Positions 1 to 7,869 of a stretch of 64,000 bases of DNA are shown piece after piece. How positions within the stretch are numbered: the stretch's first letter is position 1; each line of letters starts with the position of its first letter. Source of the stretch: an uncultured Myxococcaceae bacterium. Its GTDB lineage: Bacteria; Myxococcota_A; Polyangia; Polyangiales; Ga0077539. The position numbers and the translations under genes are program-made. Where the stretch lies: positions 33,282 through 97,281 of the forward strand of contig CAMFHP010000016.1 in the NCBI GenBank assembly GCA_945952225.1, given 5' to 3'. The notes under the pieces are model-generated. The model searched no databases and was not told where the DNA came from. It saw only the letters and a list, made by a program, of their open reading frames with translations.

Positions 1-2567
1 CGGGCATCGGAAAATCACGGCTCGTCGCGCTCGCCACCGAGGTGGCCGCGGGCGCGGGGCTGCGGGTGTTTCACGGCGCGTGCGAGGCGACGCGCACGGC
101 GGCGTACGGCGCGTGGTCGCAGGTGTTCGCGGCGCTCCTCGGGGTCGACGGCGCGCGCGATGCGACGACCCGCGCGGCGGCGCTTCGGAGCGCGCTCGGG
201 GCCATCGATCCGTCGCTCGTCGAGCTGGCGCCGCTCGTGGCGCCCGTCGTGTCGCTCGACCTCGGCGCCACCGCCCGCACGCAGGAGATGACCGGCCAGG
301 TGCGCGCCGACAACACCCGCGCGCTGCTCGTGCGGGTGCTCCAGCACGCGACCGCGACCCACCGCGCGGCCGTGGTGCTCGACGACGTGCACTGGATGGA
401 CTCGGCCTCGTGGTCGCTCTGCGTCGCCGTGCGCGTGCAGTGCCCGCGCGTCGCGATGGTGATGGCCCTGCGGCGCAGCGAGCTCCGCGATCCCACGGCG
501 CAGACGCTCCTCGCGGGCGACGGGCTCACGGTGCTCACCCTCGGCGCGCTCGACGGCGACCACGCCGTGCGCGTGGCCTGCGAGGCCCTCGGCGTCGACG
601 CGCTCCCGCCCGCGGTGTCGGCGCTGCTGCTCTCGCGCGCGGGGGGCAATCCGTTCTTCATCGAAGAGCTCGCGTTCGCGCTCCGTGACGCGGGCGCGCT
701 CGCGCACAGCCCCGAGGCCCTCAAGGCGCTGGCCATTCCTGACACGGTCGAGGGCGTGGTGGCGACGCGTGTCGACCGCCTCTCGCCCGACGAGCAGCTC
801 ACGCTGAAGGCCGCGAGCGTGATCGGGCAGCACTTCTCGCGCGCGCTGCTCCACGAGGTTCACCCCGACGGCGCCGACGAGGCGGCCATCGCGCGGGCGC
901 TCACGCACCTCCACGCCGTCGACCTCGTGCGCGACGTGGGCGATGGCGAGTGCGCGTTTCGTCACGCGGTCACGCGCGAGGTGGTCTACGGGCTGCTGCT
1001 CCCCTCGCAGCGCCGCGCGCTCCACGAGTCGGTGGCCCGCGCGATGGAGCGCAGCCTCGGCGCCGAGGTGGCCCTGCACCTCGCCGAGCTCGCGCATCAC
1101 TGGCGTCAGGCGGGCGATGATCCGCGGGCCCTCGCGTACCTCGAACGCGCCGGCGTGCGCGCCACCGAACAGGGCATGTACCGCGAGGGAATCCGTCTGC
1201 TCGACGAGGCCGTGGCCCTCGACGCGGCGCTCGTCGTACGCGGACACGGAGCCTCCACCGACCGACGGGTGCGCTGGGCGCGGCACCTCGGCGACGCGTG
1301 GTTCGCGCTCGGTGACATGGTGCGCTCGCGGCAGCACCTCGAACGCGCCCTCTCGCTCGCGGGCATCGCCGTGCCCGACCGCCCCGACGGATGGAACCGC
1401 GCGGCCGTCGACCAGCTCGGCGCGCAGCTCCTCCACCTCGTGCGCGCGCCCCGCACCGGATCGCTGCGTCCCGACGAGCAGCGCACGCTCGCCGAGTGCG
1501 CCTTCGCGGCGGGCGCGCTGAGCGAGCAGCGCTACTACGAGGCCGACACGGGCGGATGGCTCGCGACCACCCTCCTCGCGGTGAACCTCGCCGAACGCGC
1601 CGATCGACTCGACGCCGCAGGGCGCGGCTACGGCGGCCTCGGATACCTCGCGGGGGTCGCACGCGCAGCCCCCCTCGCCCGTCGCTGGTTGCGCCTCGGG
1701 CAGCGGCACGGAGACGCCCGCGCGCGCGGCATGGCCTGGGGCGCCGAGGGGCTCTACCACACGTGCTTCGGGCGCTGGCACGAAGCGATGGCGTGCTACC
1801 GCGAGGGCGAGCTCCAGCTCCGTCGCCTCGGCGACCGCTTCGCGCTCGCGAACAGCCTCTACATGCGCGGGTGTCAGCACGCGTGGCTCGGCGATTTCGA
1901 CCGCGCCATCGCCACGGGCGAAGAGCTGCTGGAGCTCGTGCTCGCCGCGGGCAACACGCAGCAGGCGCTCTGGGCCGTGAACGAGCTCGCGCCGCTCTAC
2001 GCCCACCGCGGACGCCTCGACGACGCCGCCGCGCTCCTCGACCGCACGTCGGATTTCATCGCGCAGACCGACGCCCTCTCGCGCTCGCGTCACCCCGCGG
2101 TGCGCGCGCTGGTGCTCCATCGCAGGGGCGACGTGACGGGCGCGCGGCAGGCCGTGGCCCCCGCGGTGGCGTGGTTCGCGAAGAACCCTGCGTCGGCCTT
2201 CGGCGATTACGGCGCGGTGCTCGCGATGGTCGAGGTGTGCGCCGACGCCCCGCAGGATCTCGACGTGGCCGTGCGCAGCGCCACGGCGATGGCCCGGGTG
2301 TTCCCGCCGCTCGCGGGCTTCGGCCGCTGGGCCGAGGGCGAGCGCGCGTGGCGCCGCGGTGACGTGCGCGAGGCCCGCGTGTGCTGGCGTCGCGCGGCCG
2401 ACGACGGACGGCGCGCGGGCGCGATGCTCTTCGAAGCGCTCGCGTGGTTCGCGCTCGCGACGCGCGGTGCCCCCGACGACCGCGAGGCGCACGCCGAGGC
2501 AGAGCGCACGCTGCGACGCATGGGCGCCGACTGGTACCTCGCGCAACTCCCATCTCCGAAGGGCTGA
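1..2567 (+). CDS. AAA-type ATPase/TPR-like regulatory protein, 5'-truncated
   Basis: The frame is already open at base 3, so the true start lies outside the window; 854 residues are visible. The first codons read G-I-G-K-S-R, a Walker A loop (bases 3-20). A Walker B segment, VVLDDVHWMD, follows at about 372-401. This is the signature of the AAA_16/STAND-like ATPases that sit behind kinase or cyclase domains in large myxobacterial regulators. From about base 1090 to the end the protein is purely helical with TPR-like spacing (repeated A-x-x-x-G/A-x-x-x-A-L patterns), likely a protein-interaction superhelix. The missing N-terminus probably carries the output or sensor domain, for example a Ser/Thr kinase or nucleotide cyclase, but that cannot be seen. 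The stop is 5 bases before the next start, so the two genes may be co-transcribed. Confidence 0.8.
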   Translation, partial: GIGKSRLVALATEVAAGAGLRVFHGACEATRTAAYGAWSQVFAALLGVDGARDATTRAAALRSALGAIDPSLVELAPLVAPVVSLDLGATARTQEMTGQVRADNTRALLVRVLQHATATHRAAVVLDDVHWMDSASWSLCVAVRVQCPRVAMVMALRRSELRDPTAQTLLAGDGLTVLTLGALDGDHAVRVACEALGVDALPPAVSALLLSRAGGNPFFIEELAFALRDAGALAHSPEALKALAIPDTVEGVVATRVDRLSPDEQLTLKAASVIGQHFSRALLHEVHPDGADEAAIARALTHLHAVDLVRDVGDGECAFRHAVTREVVYGLLLPSQRRALHESVARAMERSLGAEVALHLAELAHHWRQAGDDPRALAYLERAGVRATEQGMYREGIRLLDEAVALDAALVVRGHGASTDRRVRWARHLGDAWFALGDMVRSRQHLERALSLAGIAVPDRPDGWNRAAVDQLGAQLLHLVRAPRTGSLRPDEQRTLAECAFAAGALSEQRYYEADTGGWLATTLLAVNLAERADRLDAAGRGYGGLGYLAGVARAAPLARRWLRLGQRHGDARARGMAWGAEGLYHTCFGRWHEAMACYREGELQLRRLGDRFALANSLYMRGCQHAWLGDFDRAIATGEELLELVLAAGNTQQALWAVNELAPLYAHRGRLDDAAALLDRTSDFIAQTDALSRSRHPAVRALVLHRRGDVTGARQAVAPAVAWFAKNPASAFGDYGAVLAMVEVCADAPQDLDVAVRSATAMARVFPPLAGFGRWAEGERAWRRGDVREARVCWRRAADDGRRAGAMLFEALAWFALATRGAPDDREAHAEAERTLRRMGADWYLAQLPSPKG

Positions 2568-2572
2568 ACTCG

Positions 2573-3565
2573 ATGGCGGATTTCAATTACGTCGACGGTG
2601 TCTGCGAGCTGGTGTGGCCCCTGCCCGCGCGCTGCGACGGGCTCTCGCTCGACGGGTTTCTCACCCTCGCGCCCGACCTCGCGAAGCTCCAGGCGCTCGT
2701 CGATCGCACCTTCCGCGCGACCACGCAGGGCGCGGTGTCGTTCGCGGCGCTGCCGCTGCTGTTCTTCTCCTTCGGGTCGTACCAGAAGGCCTACTCCCTC
2801 GACCCTGCGTACCGCGCCCGCGGCGCCATCGCGTACCGCGAGGTGGCCGTGTGGACGTACCTCCTCGCGACGCGCGACATCCCCCACGGACCGCGCCGCG
2901 GCGAGCTCGCGATCTGGGTCCCCTCGATCTGGGTCGACAGCCAGTACGCGCTCACCGGCGGACGCGAGATGCTCGGCATCGCGAAGGGCCTCGCCGACGT
3001 CACGCTCCCCGACGGACCCGACGCGCAGGCCCTGTGGTCCATGCGCACCACGGCCATCGAGCGATTCTCGCCCGACGCCATCGCAGCGCCCTTCGAACTG
3101 CTCTCGGTCACCCGCACCGACGGCGCCACCCGCGGCGACCGCGCGTCCACCTGGAGCGCCCTGCGCGAAGCCGCCGACATGCTCGAAGCGGCCTTTCGCG
3201 AGGGCACGCTCGTCGACCCGATGACGCCGCTGCCCGGCGCGCTCGATCACGTCGAAGAGGGACTCGGCGCGAGCTTCGATTTCGTAAAGGCCATGCTCGC
3301 CTCGAAGATCCCCACGGTGTCGCTGCGGCAGTTCCGCTCGCCCGACTCGACCACGGCCGCGTCGTTTCAGCAGGTCGAGTTCTTCGAAGCGTCGATGGCG
3401 AACCTCACGCTCTACGCCCTCGAAGGCGCGCACCGCGTGACGGTGAATCCCTGCGACAGCCATCCCATCGCCGAGACCCTGGGCATCACCGGCCCGCTGA
3501 GCGCCTTCGGCGTGCACATGGGCTGCGACCTCGGGCTGCCGCAGGTCACGACGCTCTGGCCGTGA
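2573..3565 (+). CDS. acetoacetate decarboxylase family protein
   Basis: A 330-residue protein starting at ATG 2573, right after the preceding stop; the longer upstream frame is only a shadow. The segment around residues 112-145 (W-V-P-S-I-W-V-D, G-G-R-E-M-L-G-I-A-K-G-L-A) matches the core of acetoacetate decarboxylase-fold proteins. K138 occupies the position of the Schiff-base lysine. The second lysine of the classical K-K pair is a glycine here, so the chemistry may differ from true decarboxylation of acetoacetate. No signal peptide is apparent. It is convergent with a large FAD oxidoreductase, which together with the lycopene-cyclase-type gene makes a small lipid/isoprenoid-flavoured neighbourhood. 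The family call is good; the substrate is unknown. Confidence 0.75.
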   Translation: MADFNYVDGVCELVWPLPARCDGLSLDGFLTLAPDLAKLQALVDRTFRATTQGAVSFAALPLLFFSFGSYQKAYSLDPAYRARGAIAYREVAVWTYLLATRDIPHGPRRGELAIWVPSIWVDSQYALTGGREMLGIAKGLADVTLPDGPDAQALWSMRTTAIERFSPDAIAAPFELLSVTRTDGATRGDRASTWSALREAADMLEAAFREGTLVDPMTPLPGALDHVEEGLGASFDFVKAMLASKIPTVSLRQFRSPDSTTAASFQQVEFFEASMANLTLYALEGAHRVTVNPCDSHPIAETLGITGPLSAFGVHMGCDLGLPQVTTLWP

Positions 3566-3587
3566 CCCGCAGCGTCGCCCGTTCCCT

Positions 3588-5663
3588 TCACTCCTCTTCG
3601 CCGTAGATCGTGATCGCCGCGCCCGAGAGCGCGCGCGCCGCGAGGAGCCCCGACATCACCGCGGCCTCCATGCAGCCCACGTCGAGGGGCGTCGACGTCC
3701 AGTCGCCCGCGAGCGCGAGGTTCTCGACGCCCGACGCGCCCGGCGCGAGGCGGTGCTGCGTGGTGCCGGGGAGCGTGAGCACGTAGCGGTCCGAGCCCAC
3801 GAGGCTCGCGTTGAAGAACTGCGCTTCGAAGCGCGCCTCCGGCGTCTTGCGACCGGGCGCCACGAGCAGCGTCAGGTCGAGCGCATCGGGCGACCAGCGC
3901 ATCCGGCCCGCGGGCCACAGGTGCCCCGACGCGTGACGCACCCACTCGGCGCTCATCTCCCGCACGCGCGCGTCTTCGGCCTTCTGCGCTTCGACGGTCT
4001 CGGCCCGTCCCCACGGCGCCTCGGGACGCGCCCCCGTGAGGTACGCGAGCGAGCCCGGCTTGAAGTTGTCGGGCCACGACTCCGACGGGATCACGTCGCT
4101 CATGTCGCCGTACGTGTCGAGCGGCGGAACGTACGCGCTCTGCCCCGGCGTCGGGAGCGTCCAGCCCAGCTCGGCGAGCGTCGGACGCATCCAGAGCTGC
4201 ACGCCCAGCGTCGCGACGGTGTGCGCGTTGGAGACCATCTCCTTCCACCCCGGCACGCGCGCGACGAGGTCGTCGACGAGCTGCGCGAAGGCGCCGGGCG
4301 GCACGGCGAACACCACGTCGTCGAAGTCGCGTCCGCGGTGGAGCGTGCGCGCGCCCACGTCGGCCATGGGCCACACCGAGTGCAGGTTCGGACGCAGCCT
4401 GCGGAGCTCCTCGGCTTCGAAGAGCTGGTCGTAGAGGGGCTCGGTGGGGAAGCACGGCAGCCCGCGCACGTTCACCGTCGGTCGGTAGGGCGCGTGGTGC
4501 AGGTGCGCGCGCACGCCGAGCTCGATGCGCTCCACGCGCTTCGCGTCGTCGTCGAGCGTGAGGCGCCGCGCGGGCGAGAAGAACTCGAAGCGCACGCCGC
4601 GGGCCGAGAGCACCTCGTAGAGCGGCACAAACACGGTCTCGCCGAAGCCGTAGCGGGGCACAAAATCGAGCGCCCCCGTGTAGCCCGCGAAGAGGCGGAG
4701 CATGCCGCGCAGGCCCGCGCCCGCGGCGAGGCTCGGACGCCGACGGTCGCCCTCGACGAACGCGAACACCGCGCCGTACACGCCCTGGATCACCGCGCTG
4801 TTCGCGGCCTCGTCGCTCGCGCCGTGACGACGGAGCCACGCCACGAGGTCTTCGCCGTCGATGCTTCGAAAGCCCCGCGTGAGCACGTGGTCGGCGACGA
4901 GGCCGCGGAGCACGGCCATCGCGAGGTCGACGAGGATCGCGAGGCGGCGGAACCACGGGGTCTCGCCTTCGAGGCGCTCGGCGAGCTCCTGGAACCACTG
5001 CGCGAAGGTCTGGAGCGCGGCGAGGGCGCGGTCGGCGGTCTCTTCGGCGGCCTCGACGATCCACGCGACGGCGCGACGGAGCAGGGCGAAGCCGCGGGCC
5101 TCGGGGTCGATGGCCTCGGAGACGCGCCCGGCGAAGGCGCTGAACCACGACGAGACCGTGTGCTCGGCCTCGCCCGCGGCGGCGCGCGCGGATTCGAAGA
5201 CCGCTTCGAGGCGGTCGACCATCACGGGGAGGAGGTCGCGCGTGCGGTGCGAGCCGGGGTTCTCGCCGGGGAGCGCGTCCCACGACGGGAGGGTGACGGG
5301 CCACGGGTGCCATCCGCCGTCGAACCAGTCTTGAAAGATGCCCGTGGCCGCGGGGCGAAAGAACGCCTTCGGATCGCGCGGCGGAACCATCTCCGCGTAG
5401 GTCTCTCGCAGCAGGGTGAAGGCGTTGTCGTAGAAGCCCATCCACACGTGGAGGCCGTGCTCCTCGTTGCGGTCGAAGTGCTGCGCGTTGCGCCCGCTGG
5501 TGCCCTTGCCGCCGAGGGTCCAGCCCTCGGTGTAGACCGTGACCTCGTAGCGCGCGCGGAGCGCCTCGGTGCCCGTCAGCGCGAAGGCCGCCGTGAGCCC
5601 GCTGATGCCGCCGCCGATCACCGCGACGCGCCGCCGTCCACCCTCTGGAATTTCTTCGCTCAT
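3588..5663 (-). CDS. large FAD-dependent oxidoreductase (carotenoid desaturase/HpnE-like)
   Basis: 691 residues. An N-terminal dinucleotide-binding motif, V-I-G-G-G-I-S-G, lies at residues 15-22, followed by an E-H-G-L-H-V-W-M-G-F-Y segment (about residue 72) typical of phytoene-desaturase/hydroxysqualene-dehydroxylase-type flavoproteins. A C-terminal FAD contact region contains A-L-A-G-D-W-T. It is longer than CrtI/CrtP/HpnE enzymes (about 420-500 residues) because of a helical insert at about 150-270. The ATG at 5663 was chosen because it precedes the flavin motif by a short tail and lies 10 nt after a TAAGGT -10 element; an in-frame extension upstream has no support. The divergent neighbour is a lycopene-cyclase-type protein, suggesting isoprenoid or carotenoid chemistry. 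The exact reaction is not determined. Confidence 0.75.
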   Translation of the reverse strand: MSEEIPEGGRRRVAVIGGGISGLTAAFALTGTEALRARYEVTVYTEGWTLGGKGTSGRNAQHFDRNEEHGLHVWMGFYDNAFTLLRETYAEMVPPRDPKAFFRPAATGIFQDWFDGGWHPWPVTLPSWDALPGENPGSHRTRDLLPVMVDRLEAVFESARAAAGEAEHTVSSWFSAFAGRVSEAIDPEARGFALLRRAVAWIVEAAEETADRALAALQTFAQWFQELAERLEGETPWFRRLAILVDLAMAVLRGLVADHVLTRGFRSIDGEDLVAWLRRHGASDEAANSAVIQGVYGAVFAFVEGDRRRPSLAAGAGLRGMLRLFAGYTGALDFVPRYGFGETVFVPLYEVLSARGVRFEFFSPARRLTLDDDAKRVERIELGVRAHLHHAPYRPTVNVRGLPCFPTEPLYDQLFEAEELRRLRPNLHSVWPMADVGARTLHRGRDFDDVVFAVPPGAFAQLVDDLVARVPGWKEMVSNAHTVATLGVQLWMRPTLAELGWTLPTPGQSAYVPPLDTYGDMSDVIPSESWPDNFKPGSLAYLTGARPEAPWGRAETVEAQKAEDARVREMSAEWVRHASGHLWPAGRMRWSPDALDLTLLVAPGRKTPEARFEAQFFNASLVGSDRYVLTLPGTTQHRLAPGASGVENLALAGDWTSTPLDVGCMEAAVMSGLLAARALSGAAITIYGEEE

Positions 5664-5673
5664 CGTGGCGCGG

Positions 5674-5679
5674 ACCTTA
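5674..5679 (-). promoter_or_regulatory. -10 element, near-leaderless promoter
   Basis: TAAGGT on the minus strand, 10 nt before the ATG at 5663. It fits the TANNNT elements found 8-9 nt before several other starts in this window. No good -35 was seen. Confidence 0.4.
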
Positions 5680-5748
5680 TCGCAGCGACTGCGGTTGCGG
5701 TGAGGCTCCGCCGTTGCTGTTGTCCACGAGGAGGACGCACCCGCCGCC

Positions 5749-6726
5749 ATGCACCCCGACCCGAGCGCCCGCACCGACCGACCGCAGCCCCCGCCGATTC
5801 CGCAGCCCCTCGCGATGCGCTACGTGCTCTGGGCCATCGCGGCCATCGTGCCCGCGGCCGTCGCCACGCTCTCGACCGCCACGACCGAGCGCCCGCGCGT
5901 GCCCGTCGCGTCGAACCCCACGCCGCACGGCTACACCGTCTCGCTCCTGCTCTTTCTCGTGCCCTCGGCGATGATGCTCGCCTCGCTGCGCAGCGACGCG
6001 GGCTTTCGCGAGCGCACGCGGGCGTGGGCCCTCACGCTGGCCGTGCTCGTGCCGCAGGGATTTCTCCTCGACCTCCTCGGGGCGAGCAGCTTCTTCACCT
6101 TCGACAACCTCGCCGCGACGATGGGGGTGATGGTGCCCGTCGTCGGCGGCCGCGTGCCCATCGAGGAGTTCCTCTTCTATGCGCTGGGCTTCGTGGCGAT
6201 CCTCATGGGCTACCTCTGGTTCGCCGAGGTGTGGATGCCCCAGCCGAGGCTCCTCGGGCCGCCGCGCCATCGCTCGCTCGTGTCGATGGGCTTCTCGCCG
6301 TGGTCGCTCGTGTGGGGCCTCGCGCTCATCGTCGGGGGATGGGCGTTCAAGCGCTTCGTGACCCACGGGGCCGCGGGATTCCCGTGCTACTTCGCGACGC
6401 TGGTGCTCGTGGCCTTCGTGCCCACGGTGGCCTTTCTGCGCGTGGTGATGTGGCGCATCCACTGGCGGTCGTTCCTCGTGACGGGAACGATGCTCGTCTC
6501 CGTGAGCATGCTCTGGGAGGGCACCATGGCCTCGCCCTACCAGTGGTGGAACTACAACCCCCACCACATGCTCGGCGTGACCTTCAACGCCTGGTCGGCG
6601 CTGCCCGTCGAGGCCGTGCTCGTGTGGTTCGCGGTGCTCTGGGCCACCGTGGTGTGGTTCGAGGTGATCACCCTGTACCTCGAACGCCGCGAGGCCCGCA
6701 CCGACGACCCGGTGATCGAACCCTGA
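5749..6726 (+). CDS. lycopene cyclase domain-type integral membrane protein
   Basis: 325 residues with a short Pro-rich cytosolic N-terminus and about seven hydrophobic segments. Residues about 131-140 contain V-P-I-E-E-F-L-F-Y, the P-x-E-E motif that is the hallmark of the CrtYc/CrtYd/CarR-type lycopene cyclase domain. These domains convert linear carotenes to beta- or epsilon-ringed carotenoids. Actinobacterial enzymes use two about-110-residue subunits; this single chain is long enough for two such units, but only one clear motif was seen. The gene is divergent from the FAD oxidoreductase with 85 bp between starts. GAGGAGG lies 15-17 nt before the ATG at 5749, a little far; the ATG at 5815 is an alternative start. 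A carotenoid-tailoring role is inferred from family and context. Confidence 0.75.
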   Translation: MHPDPSARTDRPQPPPIPQPLAMRYVLWAIAAIVPAAVATLSTATTERPRVPVASNPTPHGYTVSLLLFLVPSAMMLASLRSDAGFRERTRAWALTLAVLVPQGFLLDLLGASSFFTFDNLAATMGVMVPVVGGRVPIEEFLFYALGFVAILMGYLWFAEVWMPQPRLLGPPRHRSLVSMGFSPWSLVWGLALIVGGWAFKRFVTHGAAGFPCYFATLVLVAFVPTVAFLRVVMWRIHWRSFLVTGTMLVSVSMLWEGTMASPYQWWNYNPHHMLGVTFNAWSALPVEAVLVWFAVLWATVVWFEVITLYLERREARTDDPVIEP

Positions 6727-6890
6727 GCAGCGATCGCTACGGCGCGGTTCACGGTGCTGCCGCCACACACCGATGACGGAGATCAGAGGGACGCGCTGCC
6801 CCCGTTGGGCCGCGTGCCGACGCAGCGTCCCTCCCCGCGCAGTCCCCTTCGTTTCACGTCTCCCACCCCGTCGAGAGAGCAACACCCACG

Positions 6891-7812
6891 ATGTCACTCC
6901 CACAGACCAAGGCCGGATGGATCGGGTATGGCTGGGGCACCGTCGATGTCAGCGCCAACGACGTGCCCATGGATCGCGCCCAGGTCGCGCGCCGCCTCGT
7001 GCGCGTGATCGACGACCCCGCGTGGCGACCGCCCGTGCTGCCCGAGGTGGCCGCGCGGCTCGTCGACATGACCCGACGCTCGAACGTGGGCATCGCCGAG
7101 GTGGCGCAGGTGCTCATGCGCGACGCCACGCTCGCCGCGCAGCTCATGCGACGGGCCAACGTCGGCGACGTACGCGGGCACGGGCAAGGTGCAGACGGTC
7201 CGCGATGCGGCCGCGCGCGTGGGCCTCGACGGCGTGCGCAACGTGGCCCTCGAGATCGCCATGTCGATGCGGATCTTTCGCGCCGAGGGATACCAGCCCA
7301 TCGCCGACGCCCTGCGCGTGCACTCCGTGGCGACGGCGCACCTCGCGTCGCTCGTGTGTCGGTACACCGCGATGCCCGCGGCGCAGGCGTTTCTGTGCGG
7401 GCTCCTCGCCGACGTGGGCCTCGCCGTGGGGCTCATGGTGCTCGGCGAGGGGTCGCGCGACCAGCGCAGGCCCGACCTCTCGTACGTGTGGCCCTCGCTC
7501 GTCGAGATCCACGAGGGGCTTTCGGCCCGCGTCGCGAAGCACTGGAACCTCGACGACGACACCGTGCTCGTGCTCGCCAACCACCACAAGCTCCGCGTGG
7601 GCAACGTGGTGCACCCGCTCGCCGCCGTGGTGCTCGTGGGGTCGTCGCTCGCCGAGGCGCTGGGCCATCCGTTTCCGAGCCCGCCCGACGCCACCGCCGT
7701 GCCCATGGATCACCTCGCCGTCCCCGCCCGCGAGGCCCTCGGCCTGACCGACCGGCAGATGGAGCTCCTCGCCGTCGAGGGCCAGCGGCTCCTCCACGAC
7801 ATCGCGCTCTGA
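6891..7812 (+). pseudogene. HDOD-domain protein gene with a frameshift at about 7161
   Basis: The first part (from ATG 6891) reads into an HDOD domain up to L-M-R-R-A-N at 7143-7160, then loses homology. The next frame (7162-7812) continues it as S-A-T-Y-A-G-T-G-K-V-Q-T-V-R-D-A and on to the TGA. Removing the single G at 7161 restores an uninterrupted product of about 306 residues with the HDOD core (R-A-N-S-A-x-Y-x-G ... A-x-x-x-x-G-L-x-x-V-R-N). HDOD proteins are catalytically degenerate HD-superfamily modules used in bacterial signalling. The gene is either recently broken or there is a one-base sequence error. It lies upstream of a Cys-rich lipoprotein and in the same direction as the PYP operon, whose last gene also starts with an HDOD-like region. 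Confidence 0.75.
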
Positions 7813-7832
7813 ACGCCGCACGCGACGCACCG

Positions 7833-7860
7833 TTGTGACCGCGCGCGGTGCAGGTATTGT
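7833..7860 (+). promoter_or_regulatory. candidate promoter of the Cys-rich lipoprotein gene
   Basis: TTGTGA (7833-7838), a 16-nt spacer and TATTGT (7855-7860). The GTG start at 7870 follows after 9 nt, so the transcript would be essentially leaderless. Confidence 0.45.
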
Positions 7861-7869
7861 CGTCGCATC

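Noticed and set aside
6727..6890. Regulatory RNA or promoter in the 164-bp gap before the HDOD gene
   Set aside because: No TANNNT at a fitting distance, no hairpin with T-run and no conserved RNA motif was seen.
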